Assembly (NCBI RefSeq): GCF_001282115.1
Contig: NZ_LJBR01000055.1
Location: 1 to 52,081, forward strand
Direction: 5' to 3'
Source: Streptomyces sp. NRRL B-24085
GTDB taxonomy: Bacteria > Actinomycetota > Actinomycetes > Streptomycetales > Streptomycetaceae
Length of the DNA: 52,081 nucleotides
Each line of letters begins with the position of its first letter. Positions within the stretch are counted from its first letter, which is position 1. Made by a program: the position numbers and the translations under genes. The notes beneath the pieces are model-generated. The model searched no databases and was not told where the DNA came from. It worked only from the letters and a program-made list of their open reading frames with translations. Shown here piece by piece: positions 39,504 through 48,964 of the stretch.

Positions 39504-40292
39504 ATGGCAACCGCCCCTCCTCAGGCCCCACGCACCGATGTGCCGACAGGGCATGTGGCGCGCCTGACCCATGTCTCGAAGTCCTTCACCACGACTGTCG
39601 GAAGGCACCTCGTCCTGGACGACGTCAGCATCGATGTCGCGCCGGGCGAGTTCGTCACCCTCCTGGGGGCCTCGGGCTGCGGCAAGTCCACGCTGCTGAA
39701 CCTGGTGGCGGGACTGGACCAGCCCACCGCCGGCGCCATCACCACCGACGGCCGCCCGGCCCTGATGTTCCAGGAGCACGCCCTCTTCCCGTGGCTGACC
39801 GCGGGCAAGAACATCGAACTCGCCCTGAAGCTCAGGGGAGTTCCCAAGCCCGACCGGCGCGGCAAGGCCGAGGAACTGCTCGAACTGGTCCGGCTCAAGG
39901 GCGCGTACGGCAAGCGGGTGCACGAGCTGTCGGGCGGTATGCGCCAGCGGGTGGCCCTGGCCCGCGCACTCGCCCAGGAGAGCAGCCTGCTGCTGATGGA
40001 CGAGCCGTTCGCGGCCCTGGACGCCATCACGCGGGACGTGCTGCACGACGAACTGACCCGGATCTGGCGCGAGACCCGTCTGTCGGTGCTGTTCGTCACC
40101 CACAACGTCCGGGAAGCGGTGCGACTCGCCGAGCGTGTCATCCTGCTCGGCTCGCGCCCGGGCCGCGTGATCCGGCAGTGGCGGGTCGGCATTCCGCAGC
40201 CGCGCCGTCTGGAGGACGCTGCCGTGGCGGACCTGTCCGCAGAGATCACCGAAGCACTGCGTGGGGAGATCCGTCGCCATGGCCAGTACTGA
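39504..40292 (+). CDS. Sulfonate/taurine-type ABC transporter ATPase
   Basis: A 262-aa ABC ATPase. Walker A is LGASGCGKST, the Q-loop region is LMFQEHALFPWLT, the signature is HELSGGMRQRVALARAL, and Walker B is LLLMDEPFAALD, with the switch His in VTHNVREAV. It belongs to the SsuB/TauB/NrtD class. The start follows a GGAGCG site, 44 bp after the binding-protein gene, and it overlaps the permease gene by 14 bp. Confidence 0.92.
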   Translation: MATAPPQAPRTDVPTGHVARLTHVSKSFTTTVGRHLVLDDVSIDVAPGEFVTLLGASGCGKSTLLNLVAGLDQPTAGAITTDGRPALMFQEHALFPWLTAGKNIELALKLRGVPKPDRRGKAEELLELVRLKGAYGKRVHELSGGMRQRVALARALAQESSLLLMDEPFAALDAITRDVLHDELTRIWRETRLSVLFVTHNVREAVRLAERVILLGSRPGRVIRQWRVGIPQPRRLEDAAVADLSAEITEALRGEIRRHGQY

Positions 40293-41166
40293 AACCACCA
40301 GCAACGACGAGAGTGATCTCGCCGGTCTGGAAGCGGGGCTCGACGCCCTGGAGGACGGTTCCGCGGTCAAGGCGCCCCTGCTCGGTCGGCTGGTACGCAG
40401 GGCCGCGCCCCCTCTCACGGCCGCACTCCTCGTGCTGGCCGTGTGGCAGCTCCTGGTCTGGGCCCAGGTCACCGACCGCTACAAGCTGCCCGCTCCCTCC
40501 GACGTGGGGGACGAGATCCGCGCAGCCTGGCTGCAGGGCACGCTCCTCGGTTACATCTGGACCAGCGTCTCGCGTGGCCTGCTGGGCTTCGCACTCGCGT
40601 TGGTGATCGGCACCCCGCTCGGCCTTCTGGTCGCCCGGGTGAGATTTCTGCGCGCCGCCGTCAGGCCCGTGCTTTCCGGGCTGCAGTCGCTGCCGTCGGT
40701 GGCGTGGGTGCCGCCGGCCGTGATCTGGCTGGGCCTGAACAACTCCATGATGTACGCGGTGATCCTGCTCGGCGCGGTCCCCTCTATCGCCAATGGTCTG
40801 ATGTCGGGCGTCGACCAGGTGCCGCCGCTGTTCCTGCGCGCGGGACGCACCCTTGGCGCGACGGGCCTGCGCGGCACCTGGCACATAGTGCTGCCGGCCG
40901 CGCTGCCCGGCTATCTGGCGGGTCTCAAGCAGGGCTGGGCGTTCTCCTGGCGCTCCCTGATGGCAGCCGAGATCATTGCCTCCTCACCCGAACTCGGCCT
41001 GGGGCTCGGGCAGTTGTTGGAGGCGGGACGCACCAACAGCAGCATGTCCATGGTGTTCCTCGCCGTCCTGCTCATCCTGTTGGTGGGTGTGGCCATCGAT
41101 CTGGTGATCTTCTGTCCGCTGGAACGCTGGATGCTGCGTACCCGCGGCCTGCTCCTGCACGAGTGA
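40279..41166 (+). CDS. Sulfonate/taurine-type ABC transporter permease
   Basis: A 295-aa inner-membrane permease with about six spans. The family EAA-like loop reads FLRAGRTLGATGLRGTWHIVLPAALPGYLAGLKQG. It matches SsuC/TauC proteins. The first 50 residues are hydrophilic. The ATG at 40279 is used; a GTG at 40261 is in frame. It completes the importer with the two genes before it. Confidence 0.9.
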   Translation: MASTETTSNDESDLAGLEAGLDALEDGSAVKAPLLGRLVRRAAPPLTAALLVLAVWQLLVWAQVTDRYKLPAPSDVGDEIRAAWLQGTLLGYIWTSVSRGLLGFALALVIGTPLGLLVARVRFLRAAVRPVLSGLQSLPSVAWVPPAVIWLGLNNSMMYAVILLGAVPSIANGLMSGVDQVPPLFLRAGRTLGATGLRGTWHIVLPAALPGYLAGLKQGWAFSWRSLMAAEIIASSPELGLGLGQLLEAGRTNSSMSMVFLAVLLILLVGVAIDLVIFCPLERWMLRTRGLLLHE

Positions 41167-41179
41167 GCGCCTCGCATCC

Positions 41180-41914
41180 ATGGTGCTTCTGGTCATCGCG
41201 CACGGCAGTCGCGACCCGCGGCACGCCGCGACGGTGCACGCCCTGGTCCGCCGGGTGCGCTCGCTGCGCCCGGACGTGCGGGTGGAGACAGGCTTCCTCG
41301 ACTTCAACGTCCCTTCCGTGCAAGGGGTGCTGGAGTCGCTGGCGGCACAGGGCGTCCGGGACGTCGTGGCGCTGCCGCTGCTGCTGACGCGGGCGTTCCA
41401 CGCGAAGGCGGACATCCCCGCGGTCCTCAGGGACGCTCCGCCGCGGTTGCGGATCCGGCAGGCGGAGGTGCTGGGCCCCTCCCCGCTCCTGCTGTCCGCG
41501 CTCGAACGACGGCTGTACGAGGCGGGGTTGACGCCCGCCGACAAGTCCTCGACCGGGGTCGTGCTGGCCTCGGCGGGGTCCACCGACCCGGAGGCGATCG
41601 CAGTGATCGCTGACATCGCGCGGGAGTGGCGGCACACCGGCTGGTGCGCCGTGCGGCCTGCGTTCGCCTCCGCGGCCCTGCCCCGCACCCAGGACGCGGT
41701 ACGGGAACTGCGGGCCCTGGGCTGCGCGAAGGTGGCCGTGGCACCGTACGTCCTCGCCCCCGGGTTCCTGCCCGACCGCATCGCACGCGGCGCCGTCGAC
41801 GCGGACGTCCTGGCCGAGGTGCTGGGCCCCGCACCCGAGGTCGCCCGAGTGCTGCTGGAGCGCTACGACGCGGCGGCGGCGCGGGGGCTGCTGCGGCTCA
41901 CGGCGAGCGCGTAG
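41180..41914 (+). CDS. Sirohydrochlorin chelatase (CbiX/SirB type)
   Basis: A 244-aa two-repeat chelatase. The catalytic first half begins LLVIAHGSRDPRHAATV. A second His lies in LLTRAFHAKADIPAVL. The C-terminal repeat includes VLASAGSTDPEA and VAPYVLAPGFLPDRIA. It inserts iron (or cobalt) into sirohydrochlorin; siroheme is the cofactor of sulfite reductase, which is not in this window. It is the last gene of the sulfur operon. Confidence 0.88.
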   Translation: MVLLVIAHGSRDPRHAATVHALVRRVRSLRPDVRVETGFLDFNVPSVQGVLESLAAQGVRDVVALPLLLTRAFHAKADIPAVLRDAPPRLRIRQAEVLGPSPLLLSALERRLYEAGLTPADKSSTGVVLASAGSTDPEAIAVIADIAREWRHTGWCAVRPAFASAALPRTQDAVRELRALGCAKVAVAPYVLAPGFLPDRIARGAVDADVLAEVLGPAPEVARVLLERYDAAAARGLLRLTASA

Positions 41915-41917
41915 GCG

Positions 41918-42937
41918 TCACCCCTCGACGGCCGCCACGGCCTCGTCGGCCAGCCGTGCCAACTCCCCCACCGGCAGTGACCCGGCCGCCCTGCGCTCGC
42001 GGGCGAAGGTGTTGGCCAGGCGCTGGAGAAGTTCGTTCAACGGCGTCGGGACGCCGTGCAGACGGCCCAGGAGGGCGATCTCGCCGTTGAGGTAGTCGGC
42101 CTCGATGGTGCCGGTGGCGCGGGCGAGGGACTGCCAGGAGGAGCCGCCGACCGGGACGCCGTCGAGCGGGACGGCGGTGACCTTGTCACCGCGGGTCGTC
42201 CGCTGCTCCTCGACGCTCGCGTACGCGATCCCGGCCGCGTCGAGCACCGTCTCGCCCTCGGCCCGGACCCGACGGCGCAGCGACGCGCTGTCCGCTCCCC
42301 CGTCGTCGGGGCCGCTCAGGGCCATCACGGCGTTGCCGAGATTGGTCAGCAGCTTGGCGTACTGCCAGCGCGTCACGTCCGCCACCACGGGCGCCTCGAA
42401 CCTGGACCTCTCCAGGTCGGCGGCGATCCGGTGCAGGATCCCGTCGGTGCCGTGCGGGTAGCGGCCGAGGTGCAGCATCCCGGTGAGCGGGGCGCAGGCG
42501 GCGCTGACGACACCGGGTTCCACGAACGTCGCCGGCAGCCAGACGCAGACGCCGTAGACGTGCCGGAAGCGGCGCAGGGCCATGCGCTGGCCCTCCACGC
42601 CGTTCTGCGCGCACAGCAGCGGCAGTCGCTCGGCCGCCGTGCCGCCGCCCTCGACCGGGGCCGGGCCCCAGGCGTCGAGGGCGCCTTCGGTGTCCTGGGT
42701 CTTCACGGCGAGGACGAGCACGTCGTCGGCGCGCAGGGCGCCGAGTCCGGCCGGGCCGTCCACGACCGGGAGCCGGTGGGTGAACTCGCCCTCCGGCACG
42801 CGCAGCCGCAGTCCGCCGTCCCTGAGCGCCTCGTGGTGCGCTCCCCGGGCGACCAGGACGACCTCGTGCCCGGCCCCGGCGAGCCGACCGCCGACGGCCC
42901 CGCCGACCGCTCCGGCCCCGATGATGACGTAACGCAT
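41918..42937 (-). CDS. panE: 2-Dehydropantoate 2-reductase family protein
   Basis: A 339-aa ApbA/PanE-fold ketopantoate reductase. The NADP site starts MRYVIIGAGAVGGAVGGRL. DDVLVLAVKTQDT and the catalytic-Lys region WQYAKLLTNLGNAVMALSG are typical. The C-terminal helical domain has NGEIALLGRLHGVPTPLN. In the family it makes pantoate for CoA synthesis, but paralogues with other 2-oxo acid substrates are common. Convergent with the chelatase gene, 3 bp apart. Confidence 0.83.
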   Translation of the reverse strand: MRYVIIGAGAVGGAVGGRLAGAGHEVVLVARGAHHEALRDGGLRLRVPEGEFTHRLPVVDGPAGLGALRADDVLVLAVKTQDTEGALDAWGPAPVEGGGTAAERLPLLCAQNGVEGQRMALRRFRHVYGVCVWLPATFVEPGVVSAACAPLTGMLHLGRYPHGTDGILHRIAADLERSRFEAPVVADVTRWQYAKLLTNLGNAVMALSGPDDGGADSASLRRRVRAEGETVLDAAGIAYASVEEQRTTRGDKVTAVPLDGVPVGGSSWQSLARATGTIEADYLNGEIALLGRLHGVPTPLNELLQRLANTFARERRAAGSLPVGELARLADEAVAAVEG

Positions 42938-42957
42938 GGCAGGAGCCTCGCACACCG

Positions 42958-43323
42958 TCATCCCGCGAACGGTGTCGCCTGGTGGAACCAGAGCAGCCAG
43001 CCGCTCCCCGTGCGCCGCCACAGCGAACTGCGGTGCGCCCGGCTGCCGTTGTGCTCGGTGTCGAAGGTGAGGTGGACGACGTCCGGCGCGAGCGGGACCC
43101 CCTTCATCCCGGACGCCGTGATCGGGCCGGCCTCCTGGTCCGTGGCCCCGGCGAGGGCGGCGATGACCGACGTGCGGTCCCAGTGCCGTCCGGACGCGCC
43201 GAACTCGTGGAACCCGGGGTGCAGCAGCGCGCCCACCAGCTCGGGCGAGGCGCGTACCGCGGGGTCGAGGAGCCGCAACTCGCCCTGGACGGCGGCCCGT
43301 ACCGCGGGGTCGTGGTCACTCAC
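42958..43323 (-). CDS. SnoaL/DUF4440-like protein
   Basis: A 121-aa NTF2-fold protein: VRAAVQGELRLLDPAVR, LVGALLHPGFHEFGASGRHWDR, then TFDTEHNGSRAHRSSLWRRTGSGWLLWFHQATPF in outline. This matches the DUF4440 group of unknown function. The GTG start overlaps the end of the DUF1697 gene by 8 bp, so the two are cotranscribed. Confidence 0.8.
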   Translation of the reverse strand: MSDHDPAVRAAVQGELRLLDPAVRASPELVGALLHPGFHEFGASGRHWDRTSVIAALAGATDQEAGPITASGMKGVPLAPDVVHLTFDTEHNGSRAHRSSLWRRTGSGWLLWFHQATPFAG

Positions 43324-43864
43324 CGGTCATCTCCACCAGCTTGACGACGGTGTTCCAGTTGCGGCTGGTGGCGATCACTCCCTTGTTCAGCCGGGGCTTG
43401 GACAGGTGCTCGGCGAGCTTGGAGCGGCCGAGGCCGTCGGGGGCGTACAGGTACAGGGCCCGGTCGCCGAGGCGGAACTCCTCGGGGAGGTAGGCGCTCC
43501 GGTCGATCTCCGCGAAGCGGTCCTCGTCGACGGGGGCGGAGAAGTAGGTGACGTGGAGCTGCCTGCCCTCCAGTTCGGCGGCCGGGAAGGGGCAGTTGTC
43601 GGCGATCGCCCTGAGATAGGCGTGGTCGCGGACGATCACGTCGACCGGGAAGCCGAACCGCTTCTCGATCGCGTCCGTGAGCTCGGCGGCCAGGGAGTCC
43701 TCGTCGCCGTGGTCGGCGGTGAAGACGGCCTGCCCGCTCTGGAGGTAGCTGCGGACACCGTCGTGGCCGAGGTCTTCCATCAGCGTGCGCAGGTCGGCCA
43801 TGGGGACCTTCCTGCTGCCGCCGACGTTGATTCCGCGCAGCAGCGCCGCGTACGTCGTCGTCAT
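43316..43864 (-). CDS. DUF1697 family protein
   Basis: A 182-aa protein with the DUF1697 signature: YAALLRGINVGGSRKVPMADLR, then VRSYLQSGQAVF, then VIVRDHAYL, and the C-terminal ATSRNWNTVVKLVEM. The function is unknown. The ATG at 43864 lies 7 bp from a TAGGGT box with no ribosome site, so the transcript is probably leaderless. Confidence 0.88.
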   Translation of the reverse strand: MTTTYAALLRGINVGGSRKVPMADLRTLMEDLGHDGVRSYLQSGQAVFTADHGDEDSLAAELTDAIEKRFGFPVDVIVRDHAYLRAIADNCPFPAAELEGRQLHVTYFSAPVDEDRFAEIDRSAYLPEEFRLGDRALYLYAPDGLGRSKLAEHLSKPRLNKGVIATSRNWNTVVKLVEMTGE

Positions 43865-43871
43865 GGGTCCC

Positions 43872-43877
43872 ACCCTA
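43872..43877 (-). promoter_or_regulatory. -10 box for a leaderless DUF1697 transcript
   Basis: TAGGGT on the minus strand, 7 bp before the ATG. The rest of the divergent gap (43878-44099) holds the MMPL promoter, which I could not place. Confidence 0.5.
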
Positions 43878-44099
43878 GGGCGGGGCCCGTGCGGACCCCG
43901 ATCACCGCCCCGTACAAGGTCCGTTAGATGTAAGGGTCACGGTCCTCCCCAGTACGGAGGGCGCGCGGTCCCTTGGGAGGAGCCGGCGGCCCCCGCACTT
44001 CACCGGACAGCACGACGAGACGGGTTTATCCAGCTCATACCTTCGAAACGAAAGGTGGCGGCAGGGGGCTGTCACCGCTCACGAGGGGGCAAGCCCGTC

Positions 44100-46364
44100 A
44101 TGCGGAACGGAGACACAAGGGTGCGTGGCCTGGCCGCCAGGGCCGGCGGCTGGAGCGCACGGCACCGATGGGCTGCCGTCGGTATCTGGGTGCTGTTCGT
44201 CGTCCTGGCGATGGGACTCGGCTCGGCGGCAGGCCGGGTCGACGTCAAGGACAGCGACCAGCTCAAGGGGGAGACCCACACCGCCGCGAAGATCATCGAG
44301 GACGCCGGGATCGACGAGCCCGCCGGTGAGTCGGTGCTGATCCAGGCCAAGGACTCCGGCGGCAAGGCGACCGACGCCGACTTCCGGGCGGCCGTCGCCG
44401 CGGTCGTGAAGGCGGTCGAGGGCACCGGCGAGGTCACCGACGTCACCTCGCCGTACGACACGAACACGATCTCGAAGGACGGCCGCAGCGCGCTCGTGCA
44501 GTTCGACATGCGCGGCGACGCGGACACCGCCGGGGAGCGGGTCGAGCCGGTGCTGAAGGCCGTGGAGGGGGTGCAGGAGGAGCACGGGTCGCTGCGGATC
44601 GAGGAGATCGGCGGCGCCAGCATGATGAAGACGTTCGACGACGCGTTCGGCGACGACTTCCAGAAGGCGGAGCTCTCCGCGGTGCCGGTGGCCCTCGGCA
44701 TCCTGCTCATCGCCTTCGGCGCGCTGGTGGCGGCGCTGCTGCCGGTGCTGCTGGCCGTCAGCGCGATCATGGCGACGATGGGTCTGATGGGCGTCGTCAG
44801 CCATGTGATGCCGATGAGCGACACCGCCAACTCCGTGATGCTGCTGGTCGGTCTGGCCGTGGGCGTCGACTACTGCCTGTTCTACCTGCGCCGTGAGCGC
44901 GAGGAGCGGCAGGCCGGCCGGGACTCTCAGACGGCCCTGCGGATCGCCGCTGCCACCAGCGGCCGCGCGATCATCGTCTCCGGTGTCACGGTGTGCGTGG
45001 CGATGGCGGGCATGCTGTTCACCGGGCTCGCCGAGTTCGAGGCGATGGGCCTGGCCTCGCTGATGGTCGTGGCGGTCGCCATGGTCGGTTCCGTGACCGT
45101 GCTGCCCGCGCTGCTGTCGCTGCTGGGCGAGCGGGTCGAGAAGGGCAAGATCCCCTTCCTGCACCCGGAGAGCCGGCTGCGCCGCAAGCGGGGCGCCGAG
45201 CGGGAGAGCCGCTTCTGGACCACCGTGTTGAAGGGCGTGCTCGCCAAGCCCGTCGTCTCGGTCGTGATCGCGGCCGGCGCGCTGCTCGCCGTCGCGGCTC
45301 CCGCGCTCGGCATGAAGACGCAGAACCTCACCCTGGACCAGGAGTTCGGCGACTCGCTGCCGATCGTGCAGACGTACAACCGGGTCAACGACGCCTTCCC
45401 CGGCGGCACCGAGCCGGCCGAGGTGGTCGTCAAGGCGGCCGACATCAACGCCCCCGAGGTCACCGGCGCGCTGGCCGACTTCAAGGCGAAGGCGATCTCC
45501 TCGGGCGCCTCGCGCGGCCCGGTCGAGATCAAGCTGCACGACGCGCAGAACCTCGCCTTCGTGTACGTCCCGCTGGTGGGCGGTTCCGACCTCGACAAGG
45601 CCGGTGAGAGCCTGGACAAGCTGCGCGACGAGGTCCGTCCGGCCACGCTCGGCAAGGTCGACGGCGTCGAGGCGCCGATCACCGGACAGGTCGCCGGTTC
45701 CAAGGACTTCAACGACCAGCTGGCCGGAGCGGTCGTCCCGGTCTTCGCGTTCGTCGTGGTCTTCGCCTTCGTGCTCATGCTGCTGTCGTTCCGCTCGCTG
45801 ACGGTGGCGATCACCTCGATCGTGCTCAACCTGCTGTCGGTGGGCGCGGCCTACGGCATCCTCGTCGCCGTCTTCCAGCACGGCTGGGGCGCCTCGCTGG
45901 TGGGCGCGGAGGGCGTCGGCGCCATCATCACCTGGCTGCCGCTGTTCCTCTTCGTGATCCTGTTCGGCCTGTCGATGGACTACCACGTGTTCGTGGTCTC
46001 GCGGATCCGGGAGGCGCACCTGCGGGGCCGCAGCACCAAGGACGCGATCCAGCACGGGGTGGTCACCACGGCCGGTGTCGTCACCAGCGCCGCCGTCATC
46101 ATGGTCGCCGTGTTCGCGATCTTCGGGACGCTGTCCATGCAGTCCATGAAGCAGATGGGCGTGGGCCTCGCGGCCGCGGTGCTCATCGACGCCACGATCA
46201 TCCGGGGCGTGCTGCTCCCGGCGGTCATGGCCCTGCTGGGCGAGCGCAACTGGTACCTGCCGAAGTGGCTGCACCGGCTGCCCGACCTCACCCACGACGA
46301 GGCTCCGGACGCCGTGGCCGCGCCCGTGGCCCGGGACGACGAGGGTGAGCCGCTGAGGGTCTGA
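44100..46364 (+). CDS. MMPL-family RND transporter
   Basis: A 754-aa MMPL protein with about 12 spans in two halves. One span follows the N-terminus, then an extracytoplasmic domain and a block of five spans. The first block includes the proton-relay motif GLAVGVDYCLFYLRRERE; the second has FGLSMDYHVFVVSRIREAHLRG. Both carry the conserved Asp-Tyr. Actinobacterial MMPL proteins export lipids or other hydrophobic compounds. The ATG has a GAGGGGG site. A strong bidirectional hairpin follows. Confidence 0.92.
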   Translation: MRNGDTRVRGLAARAGGWSARHRWAAVGIWVLFVVLAMGLGSAAGRVDVKDSDQLKGETHTAAKIIEDAGIDEPAGESVLIQAKDSGGKATDADFRAAVAAVVKAVEGTGEVTDVTSPYDTNTISKDGRSALVQFDMRGDADTAGERVEPVLKAVEGVQEEHGSLRIEEIGGASMMKTFDDAFGDDFQKAELSAVPVALGILLIAFGALVAALLPVLLAVSAIMATMGLMGVVSHVMPMSDTANSVMLLVGLAVGVDYCLFYLRREREERQAGRDSQTALRIAAATSGRAIIVSGVTVCVAMAGMLFTGLAEFEAMGLASLMVVAVAMVGSVTVLPALLSLLGERVEKGKIPFLHPESRLRRKRGAERESRFWTTVLKGVLAKPVVSVVIAAGALLAVAAPALGMKTQNLTLDQEFGDSLPIVQTYNRVNDAFPGGTEPAEVVVKAADINAPEVTGALADFKAKAISSGASRGPVEIKLHDAQNLAFVYVPLVGGSDLDKAGESLDKLRDEVRPATLGKVDGVEAPITGQVAGSKDFNDQLAGAVVPVFAFVVVFAFVLMLLSFRSLTVAITSIVLNLLSVGAAYGILVAVFQHGWGASLVGAEGVGAIITWLPLFLFVILFGLSMDYHVFVVSRIREAHLRGRSTKDAIQHGVVTTAGVVTSAAVIMVAVFAIFGTLSMQSMKQMGVGLAAAVLIDATIIRGVLLPAVMALLGERNWYLPKWLHRLPDLTHDEAPDAVAAPVARDDEGEPLRV

Positions 46365-46396
46365 CCCCCGCCGGGCGGGACAGAACCCCCTTGTAC

Positions 46397-46435
46397 TGAG
46401 GGCCCGTTGGCCACCGGGGTGCCAACGGGCCCTCA
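46397..46435. terminator. 15-bp hairpin between convergent MMPL and glycosyltransferase genes
   Basis: TGAGGGCCCGTTGGC, 9-base loop, GCCAACGGGCCCTCA, perfectly paired. The two stops lie at 46364 and 46437, so it serves both strands. Confidence 0.8.
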
Positions 46436-46436
46436 C

Positions 46437-47624
46437 TCATGCGCGCAGTTGCGCCTCGACGAGGTCGGCGGCCCTGCGGGTGCCGCCCTCCTGCGCCATC
46501 CCCGCCTGCACCTCCTTGAGCCGACGGGCCACCTCGGGGTCGTCGACGAGCGCGAGGGCGGCCTCGCGCAGCGCCTCGGCGGTGGCCTGCCCGGTGTCGA
46601 TCCGGCGGGCGACCCCGAGGCCCTGGAGCATGTCGGCGTTGCCGAACTGGTCCACGGCCTGCGGTACGGCGATCATCGGGGTGGCGGTCGCCAGTCCCTC
46701 CTGGCTGCCGCCCGCTCCGGCGTGCGTGACGAACAGGTCGGCCTGCCTGAGCACCGCCAACTGCGGTACCCAGGAGCGCACTTCCACGTTGTCCGGTACG
46801 GCGCCCAGCTCGGCCGGGTCGACGTGCCTGCCGATCTGGAGCACCAGGTGCCAGCCGGGCAGGTCGCCGAAGGCCCTGACGCACTCCTGGTAGAAGTCGG
46901 GCCGCTTGGTGAAGGAGGAGCCGAGGGAGACGAGGGCCACCTTCTCGGCCCCGGCCGGCCGCACCCACTCCCCCTGCGCAGCGCGGTCCCCCTGGCAGGC
47001 GCCGACGAAGGTGTACACGCTCTCGTCGACCCGGTCGGCGTGGGGCTGGAGCGCCCTGGGGATCAGGACGAGGGAGCGGTCGGGGCGGCCGACGAAGGAG
47101 TCGGGGTGCAGGTTGATGCCGTTCTCCCGCAGCCAGCCCTGGAAGCGGGCGTAGTAGGCCTGCCCTCGTGCGGTGCTCTTCGGTCCGGCCCACATCGGCT
47201 CGGCGACCTCCTCCTCGTAGCCCTGCCAGGCGACGAGGTTGGGCGAGACGGAGATCGCGGGCACGCCCCAGCGGTGGGCGAGGACGCGGGCCGGGTAGGC
47301 GGTGATGTCGTGCAGGACGAGATCGGGTTCGTCGCCGTCGTACGCCTCGGCGAGCTGCGGCAGGGCCTGCATCGCGTCGGCGAGGAAGAGCTCCACGTGG
47401 TCGAGCAGTTCGGTGCCCCAGGCCGACGGGTCGTCGTCGGGGCCGGGGAGCGTCGAGTTCCACGGCTTCACCTCGGCCCCGGTCTCGGCGACCTTCTCGG
47501 CGAACAGGGGCGGGACGGCGTAGGTGACCCGGTGCCCGCGCGCCACGAGCTCGCGGATCACCTCGAGGCTGGGGTTGACGTGGCCGTGGGCGGCGATGGA
47601 GAACATGGCGATGTGCGAGGTCAT
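46437..47624 (-). CDS. Macrolide-type UDP-glycosyltransferase (OleD/MgtA-like)
   Basis: A 395-aa GT1 enzyme very like the macrolide-inactivating transferases. The N-terminus [23 protein letters not shown] has the catalytic His. [21 protein letters not shown] and the donor site [33 protein letters not shown] follow. These glucosylate macrolides or other phenolic and hydroxylated compounds for resistance. A perfect 14-bp palindrome lies 20 bp upstream of the start, so it is probably inducible. Confidence 0.88.
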   Translation of the reverse strand: MTSHIAMFSIAAHGHVNPSLEVIRELVARGHRVTYAVPPLFAEKVAETGAEVKPWNSTLPGPDDDPSAWGTELLDHVELFLADAMQALPQLAEAYDGDEPDLVLHDITAYPARVLAHRWGVPAISVSPNLVAWQGYEEEVAEPMWAGPKSTARGQAYYARFQGWLRENGINLHPDSFVGRPDRSLVLIPRALQPHADRVDESVYTFVGACQGDRAAQGEWVRPAGAEKVALVSLGSSFTKRPDFYQECVRAFGDLPGWHLVLQIGRHVDPAELGAVPDNVEVRSWVPQLAVLRQADLFVTHAGAGGSQEGLATATPMIAVPQAVDQFGNADMLQGLGVARRIDTGQATAEALREAALALVDDPEVARRLKEVQAGMAQEGGTRRAADLVEAQLRA

Positions 47625-47643
47625 GGGCCACAGGCTGCACGAG

Positions 47644-47657
47644 ACGAGACGTCTCGT
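47644..47657. promoter_or_regulatory. 14-bp palindrome ACGAGACGTCTCGT upstream of the glycosyltransferase
   Basis: A perfect palindrome within a longer stretch in which the half-site ACGAG is repeated. It lies 20-33 bp before the ATG and downstream of a TAATAC-like -10. A TetR-type operator is likely, but no TetR gene is adjacent. Confidence 0.6.
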
Positions 47658-47686
47658 GCAACCGTATTACGGGACGCCCGTGCCGC

Positions 47687-48964
47687 TCAGCGCTGGTAGC
47701 GGGCCAGCACCAGGTTGCCGTCGTCCTCCAGGCGTTCGCGCAGTTCGTCCAGGCCGATCGCCCCGCTGTAGTACTCCTGGAAGGCGGGGGTGGCGACCTT
47801 GTCCTTCCACTCCGGGTAGCCCCGGACGGACTGCGCGGGCGCCGGCCGGAGATGGGGGGCGAGCGCGGTCCCCGTCGCCCAGCCGTCCTCGGCGGTGCGC
47901 AGGGCGGGGTCCTTCAGCGCCTCGGTCCCGGTGGGCAGCATCCAGTCCCCCAGGGCCAGCCGGACCATGTTCCGCGGCTGGAGGAGGAAGTCGATGAACG
48001 CGACGGCCTCCTTCTTGTGCGGGCTGTCCTCGGCGACGGACAGGGTCTGCGGGCTGACGCCCTGGGTGAGCCCGTCGGCGCCGGCCGGGGCGGGCAGCAC
48101 CTGCCAGCGGAAGCCCTTCGGTGCCTGCTGGGCGATCTGCTGGCGGTAGGAGAAGCCGAGCGGGACCATCGCGTACCGGCCGCCGAAGAAGCCGGGCAGG
48201 GTGTCGGAGCCGCCGCTGCCGAGCGTGGTGGGCGAGGCGCTGCGGTCGGTGTTCGCCTGGTCGTGGATGGTGCGGGGCACGGTCTCGTCGGCCTTCTCGA
48301 AGCGGATGGCCACCTTGCCGTCGGCGCCGCGGTGGAAGAGCTGTCCGCCCGCCGACAGGGACAGGTTGAGGGTCGCGGAGACCGGCTCCTTGAGCGGCCA
48401 GGCCACTCCGTACCTGCCGGCGCCGCTGAGCTGCTCGGTGATCCGGCGGAACTCCGGCCAGCTCCACGGGTGTTCAGGTGTCGGGACGCGTACGCCGGAC
48501 TCCCTCAGCCAGTCGGCGTTGGCGACGAGGACCCGCGGCTCCTGGAGGAAGGGCACGCCGTAGACGCCGTCGCCGAAGGTGGTGGTGTCCCAGCTCCGCT
48601 GCGGGATGTCCGACTTCAGCCGGGCGGGGAGCAGGTCGCCGAGGTCGGCGAGATAGCCGCCGTAGGCGAAGTCCGCGAGGTCGTCGGAGGCGTCGTGGAT
48701 GATGTCGGGCGCCTCGCCGCCCTCGAAGGAGGTCAGCAGCTGGTCGTGGACGCTGTCCCAACTCCCCTGCACGTACTCGACCCTGACGTCCGGATGGGTG
48801 GCGTTCCACTCCTTCACGAGTTCCTGGTTGGCCTCGACGGACTCCTCCTGCCAGGCGAGGGACTGGAAGCGCAGGGTGACGCGGCCGTCCTCGGACGCGC
48901 TCGTGCCGGTGCATCCGGCCAGGAGCAGGAGAAGGAGGGCCCCCGCGAGCCGGCGTGCGCGCAT
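47687..48964 (-). CDS. Sugar ABC transporter substrate-binding lipoprotein
   Basis: A 425-aa extracellular family 1 binding protein. The short signal peptide ends LLLLLAGC (Cys18). Landmarks are RVTLRFQSLAWQEESV, DVRVEYVQGSWDSVHDQLLTSFEGGEAPDII fragments, and the hinge region YGVPFLQEPRVLVAN. It captures an oligosaccharide or sugar for the two permeases upstream. The start shares one base with the permease stop (TGATG). No ATPase gene is present, so a shared MsiK-type ATPase is expected, as is usual in Streptomyces. Confidence 0.9.
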   Translation of the reverse strand: MRARRLAGALLLLLLAGCTGTSASEDGRVTLRFQSLAWQEESVEANQELVKEWNATHPDVRVEYVQGSWDSVHDQLLTSFEGGEAPDIIHDASDDLADFAYGGYLADLGDLLPARLKSDIPQRSWDTTTFGDGVYGVPFLQEPRVLVANADWLRESGVRVPTPEHPWSWPEFRRITEQLSGAGRYGVAWPLKEPVSATLNLSLSAGGQLFHRGADGKVAIRFEKADETVPRTIHDQANTDRSASPTTLGSGGSDTLPGFFGGRYAMVPLGFSYRQQIAQQAPKGFRWQVLPAPAGADGLTQGVSPQTLSVAEDSPHKKEAVAFIDFLLQPRNMVRLALGDWMLPTGTEALKDPALRTAEDGWATGTALAPHLRPAPAQSVRGYPEWKDKVATPAFQEYYSGAIGLDELRERLEDDGNLVLARYQR

